A model generated the notes under the pieces. That model was not told where the DNA came from. It saw only the letters and a program-made list of their open reading frames with translations, and made no database searches. 18,250 nt of DNA from Davidsoniella eucalypti. Taxonomy: Eukaryota > Ascomycota > Sordariomycetes > Microascales > Ceratocystidaceae. Of this stretch, positions 15,466-18,250 are shown piece after piece; the stretch's first letter is position 1; every line of letters begins with the position of its first letter. Where the stretch lies: NCBI GenBank assembly GCA_004009845.1, contig RMBW01000261.1, forward strand, positions 1-18,250. Direction: 5' to 3'. Made by a program: the position numbers and the translations under genes.

Positions 15466-16440
15466 AAGGAGGATACGATGGAAGGCGAACAGATAGTTAG
15501 ATTAGAGATGGGAGCTAAGGGAACGTATCTAGATTTATCTATGAATACTTTTTCTACGAAGGCTCTCGTCGACAGTGGCTGTCTCTGCCTCGCCGTCGTG
15601 CCCCCGCGCCTACTCGCCTACGCTACGAAGACTTTACCCATCGAACCTCGTAAGGTAGCCCTAGCTGCATCACAAACCAGTCCCCCCGTCATCACACGAA
15701 TCGCTCAGTTTACACTACACTTGCCCGACCACCACGAGGACATATGGGCCTATGTCGTCCCCGGCCAGACCGAAGACCTGATACTCGGTCAACGCTGGCT
15801 CATCAACCACGACGTGCACTTGCACCCTCGTTCCGGGCAGATTGAAGTACCTACAGCCGAAGAACTTACTCCTGACGAATTTCACGCCCTTTGCGACAAC
15901 GACGACGACCTCGCCATCTTCCGTATTACGCTGGAGGACGTCAACAGAGCATTAGCGCAAAAGGAACAGGAGAGACCGCCGCTACCTGAGTGGTTAAGAC
16001 CAGTAGCCTCTGCCTTCGAGGCAAAAGCGTCCAAGGACCTCCCGCCGCACCGGCCTGGAGTGGACTTGAAGATCGAGCTGCTGGAGGGAAAGACGTTACC
16101 TATACAATCGCTGTACCCGTTGTCTCGCGCAGAGTTGTTGGTGATGCAGAAGACGCTGACGGAACTACTGGCTACTAAATGGATAAAGGACACAAAGTCT
16201 GAAGTGGGCTCTCCAGTGCTATTTGTAAAGAAACCTGGAGGTGGAATTCGTTTCTGCGTAGACTACCGCGCAGTCAACGCTATTTCCAAAAAGGACTCAT
16301 ACCCCTTACCCCTTATCCATGACACCCTGCGGCAAATTTCGGAAGCCAAGTGGGTGTCCAAGGTAGATGTCATTGCTGCCTTTCATCGTATTCGTATAGC
16401 CCCTGGCTATGAGGAGTTAACCGCTTTTCGGACTCCCCTA
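15440..16440 (+). pseudogene. pol: Element C pol, intact 5' part: protease and RT fingers/palm
   Basis: The frame from the frameshift site passes DKSRP and ATG 15478, then YLDLS and the retropepsin VDSGCLCL (Asp at residue 32 from that ATG). It continues through LPPHRPGVDLKIEL into reverse transcriptase: FVKKPGGGIRFCVDYR, DSYPLPLIHDTL, KVDVIAAFHRIRIAPG and AFRTPLG. Here GGGCC stands where homologues need one more base, and the frame is lost (formally open to 16476). Protein sequence is clearly homologous to pol of A. This part shows no stop or frameshift over more than 330 codons. Confidence 0.88.
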
Positions 16441-18250
16441 GGGCCTTCGAATGGAACGTCATCCCTTTCGGTCTGACCAATGCCCCTGCCGCTTTCCAAC
16501 GCTACATCAACTCGGTCCTTCGGAAATGGCTAGGTATTAGCTGCAGCGCTTATATCGACGACGTGGATATTTACTCAGCGTACTGAGGAGAGCATAGACA
16601 ACTAGTGCTCGAGATCGTCCATGCACTCGATCAAGCCGGCCTCCAACTCGACTTGCGCAAGTGTCACTTTCTGGCAAGGAGATTAAGTTCCTCGGTTCAT
16701 AGTCGGCCTGGTATTGGTATCAAGGCTGACCCCGAGAAAACCCTAGCGATTCGTGAATGGAAACCTCCTACGACATTGAAAGGTTTACGCGGGTTTATCG
16801 GCTTCGTGATTTCTACAGAGATTTTGTGCCTCGACTGTCAGAATTAATGGCGCCTCTGGTAGGGTTAACAAGAAGGACACCCCTTTCGTATGGTCTGATG
16901 CCTGCGCTCACTCTTTTGCCGAAGTTAAGAAAGCTTCCTTCTCCCCCTGTTCTGACTCCTTTTGACCCCTGAAAGAACTGTACTGACCGCCGACTCGTCT
17001 GGTTACGCCTTAGGAGCAGAATTATCCCAGCGAGGCGATGATGGCCTTATGCACCCCATCGCCTTCCTCTCGCGCAAACTTACTCCCCCGGAAGCCAATT
17101 ACCCGATTCACGACAAGGAGATGTTGGCTATTTACTGGTCCATTCGAGAATGGCCCATTTTCTCCTAGGGGTTGACTTTGTGGTATACACTGACCACCGT
17201 AATCTGGAGTACTTTCGCACTAAGAGGACGCTTGCCGAGAGACAGCGTCGCTGGGGATATGAGCTCTCTGACTTCAGCTTCTGCCTGCGCCATCGCCAGG
17301 CACCGAGCAAGTTGTACCAGACGCCCTTTCAAGAAGGGACCAGGACATGCCAGCCGACGAAAAAGACGATAGGCTGGCTAGTCGTGTGCATCAACTCCTC
17401 GAGAAGAGTGGGCGAGCAATGACCTGGTAGTAATTGGCGCAGTTTGGGCTCAGGAGCCAGACAAGGATGCGCCGACTGACGATAACGCAACTAGAGAAGT
17501 AGTATCATCCCTTTCGCTGATCCGAGATGACTGACCTATGGAACCAAGCCCTTGCCAATAATAACCGCTGGTGGTGGCTCGTAAATTAGTACGAGACGAA
17601 GCCGCTCGTTCCCCGCCGACTGGGGTCTGCAATGGCAGATGAGCGAATGTAAGGTTGACCAAACGGACTGCTGCGCTGGCGTGATAGACTTTGGGTCCCA
17701 TATTACGAACCCCTGAGAACCAAGATCATCCAGCAAATCACGACTCTACTCTGGCCGGACACCCAGGAAGAGCAACACTCGTGATCTCGTATCGCGCGAG
17801 TATGCCTGGCCTGGCCTGACTAACGACGTCCGACGATTCGTGTCAACTGCTCTTCTTGCGGCAAGAGCAAGATCTGGCGAGAGCAGAAGCGCGGTCTATT
17901 GAAACCTCTGCTGTACCGTCTAGACCCTGGCTGAAACTTAGCAATGGACTTATTGGCCACTACCTACCTTTCGGGCTATACTTCCATTCTGGGTGTCACC
18001 GACGCCTGTCTAAGTCCCAATCCTGATCTCCTATGTCGTCCACAACCGCACAAGCCACCGCTGAAGCCTTGCTAATCCATGTTTTCTCGCACCCGGTTTT
18101 TCCTCAAGCAATTGTCTCCGACAGAGGGCCAATTTGCTCATTATTCTGGGAGAAGTATGTCGCCGGTTCGGCATTCAGCGTCGCCTGTCCACAGCGTTCA
18201 TCCGCAGCGATGGCAGCCAAGAACGCAGTAATCAGGAGATTGAGACATAC
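16441..18250 (+). pseudogene. pol: Element C pol, 3' part: RT, RNase H, integrase with dense 1-nt indels
   Basis: Homology to pol A continues in order but hops frames. RT continues with FGLTNAPAAFQ and YIDD (16551-16562), then a stop TGA at 16584. Next come LDLRKCHF and GIGIKADPEKT, and RNase H (LTADSSGYALGAEL near 16980; TDHRNLEYF near 17190). An integrase zinc-domain remnant lies near 17760-17870, the SDRGP region near 18120 and QERSNQEIE near 18220. Most disruptions are single missing bases in short runs, with one extra C at about 16969. The sudden change from an undisturbed frame to many indels suggests poor consensus quality or a chimeric join at least as much as natural decay. Integrase is cut by the window end. 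Confidence 0.82.

Larger units (their letters stand above)
13009..18250 (+). mobile_element. Element C: Ty3/gypsy retrotransposon inserted in integrase of B, 3' end outside window
   Basis: 5' LTR (13009-13187), primer site, leader with nine hairpin repeats, gag (13532-15439), frameshift cassette, pol (15440 onward). Pol is open to about 16440 and carries many 1-nt indels from there to the window end, which lies in integrase. Protein sequence is close to elements A and D. The left flank AAACT (13004-13008) should reappear after its 3' LTR. Confidence 0.9.

Overview
This window is a nest of retrotransposons from what looks like a filamentous ascomycete (Pezizomycotina). I infer this from Ty3/gypsy chromovirus polyproteins, a Tad-like LINE ORF1, several 5-bp target-site duplications (TSDs), and a GC-balanced transposon sequence around an AT-rich block. 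No host gene is recognisable. The species cannot be named from the sequence.

Layout. Positions 1-288 (+) are the gag/protease junction of a gypsy element (D). Positions 289-5419 (-) are gypsy element A, inserted into D: 3' LTR 289-467, polypurine tract, pol 514-4522 and the end of gag. A is broken by three solo LTRs with perfect 5-bp TSDs: 1465-1642 (TTGAG), 3207-3385 (GTCGG) and 4751-5376 (GAGAG). If the first two solo LTRs and one TSD copy each are subtracted, pol A is a single open frame of 1,214 codons including the stop. Positions 5420-7404 are AT-rich, without a convincing gene, and hold four copies of a short A-tailed hairpin repeat. Positions 7483-8125 (+) are a LINE ORF1 cut by gypsy element B (8126 onward: 625-bp LTR, gag, pol). 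B is cut inside its integrase, just before the expected catalytic glutamate, by gypsy element C (13009 onward: 179-bp LTR, repeat-rich leader, gag, pol). C runs off the window end. Its pol is intact to about 16440 and then dense with 1-nt indels.

How the parts work together. In A, B and C gag is followed by pol in the -1 frame. B has a textbook frameshift cassette: an A AAA AAC heptamer abutting the gag stop, then a perfect 13-bp hairpin. A and C share a different cassette: G GAT TTT, the stop codon, then a 6-bp hairpin with an 11-nt loop placed identically. The stem sequences differ between A and C but pairing is preserved. Element D retains a 5-bp version. Neither 5' LTR is followed by a tRNA-type TGG primer site. 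In both B and C, a stretch starting 2 nt after the LTR is the exact reverse complement of a site about 51 bp downstream of that LTR's own TATA box. This is the arrangement expected for Tf1-like self-priming. The four ~179-bp LTRs also share a palindrome just upstream of TATA whose arms change in a compensating way.

Inferred order of events: D, then A into D, then solo LTRs into A; separately the LINE, then B into it, then C into B. All functional readings are inferences from sequence pattern.
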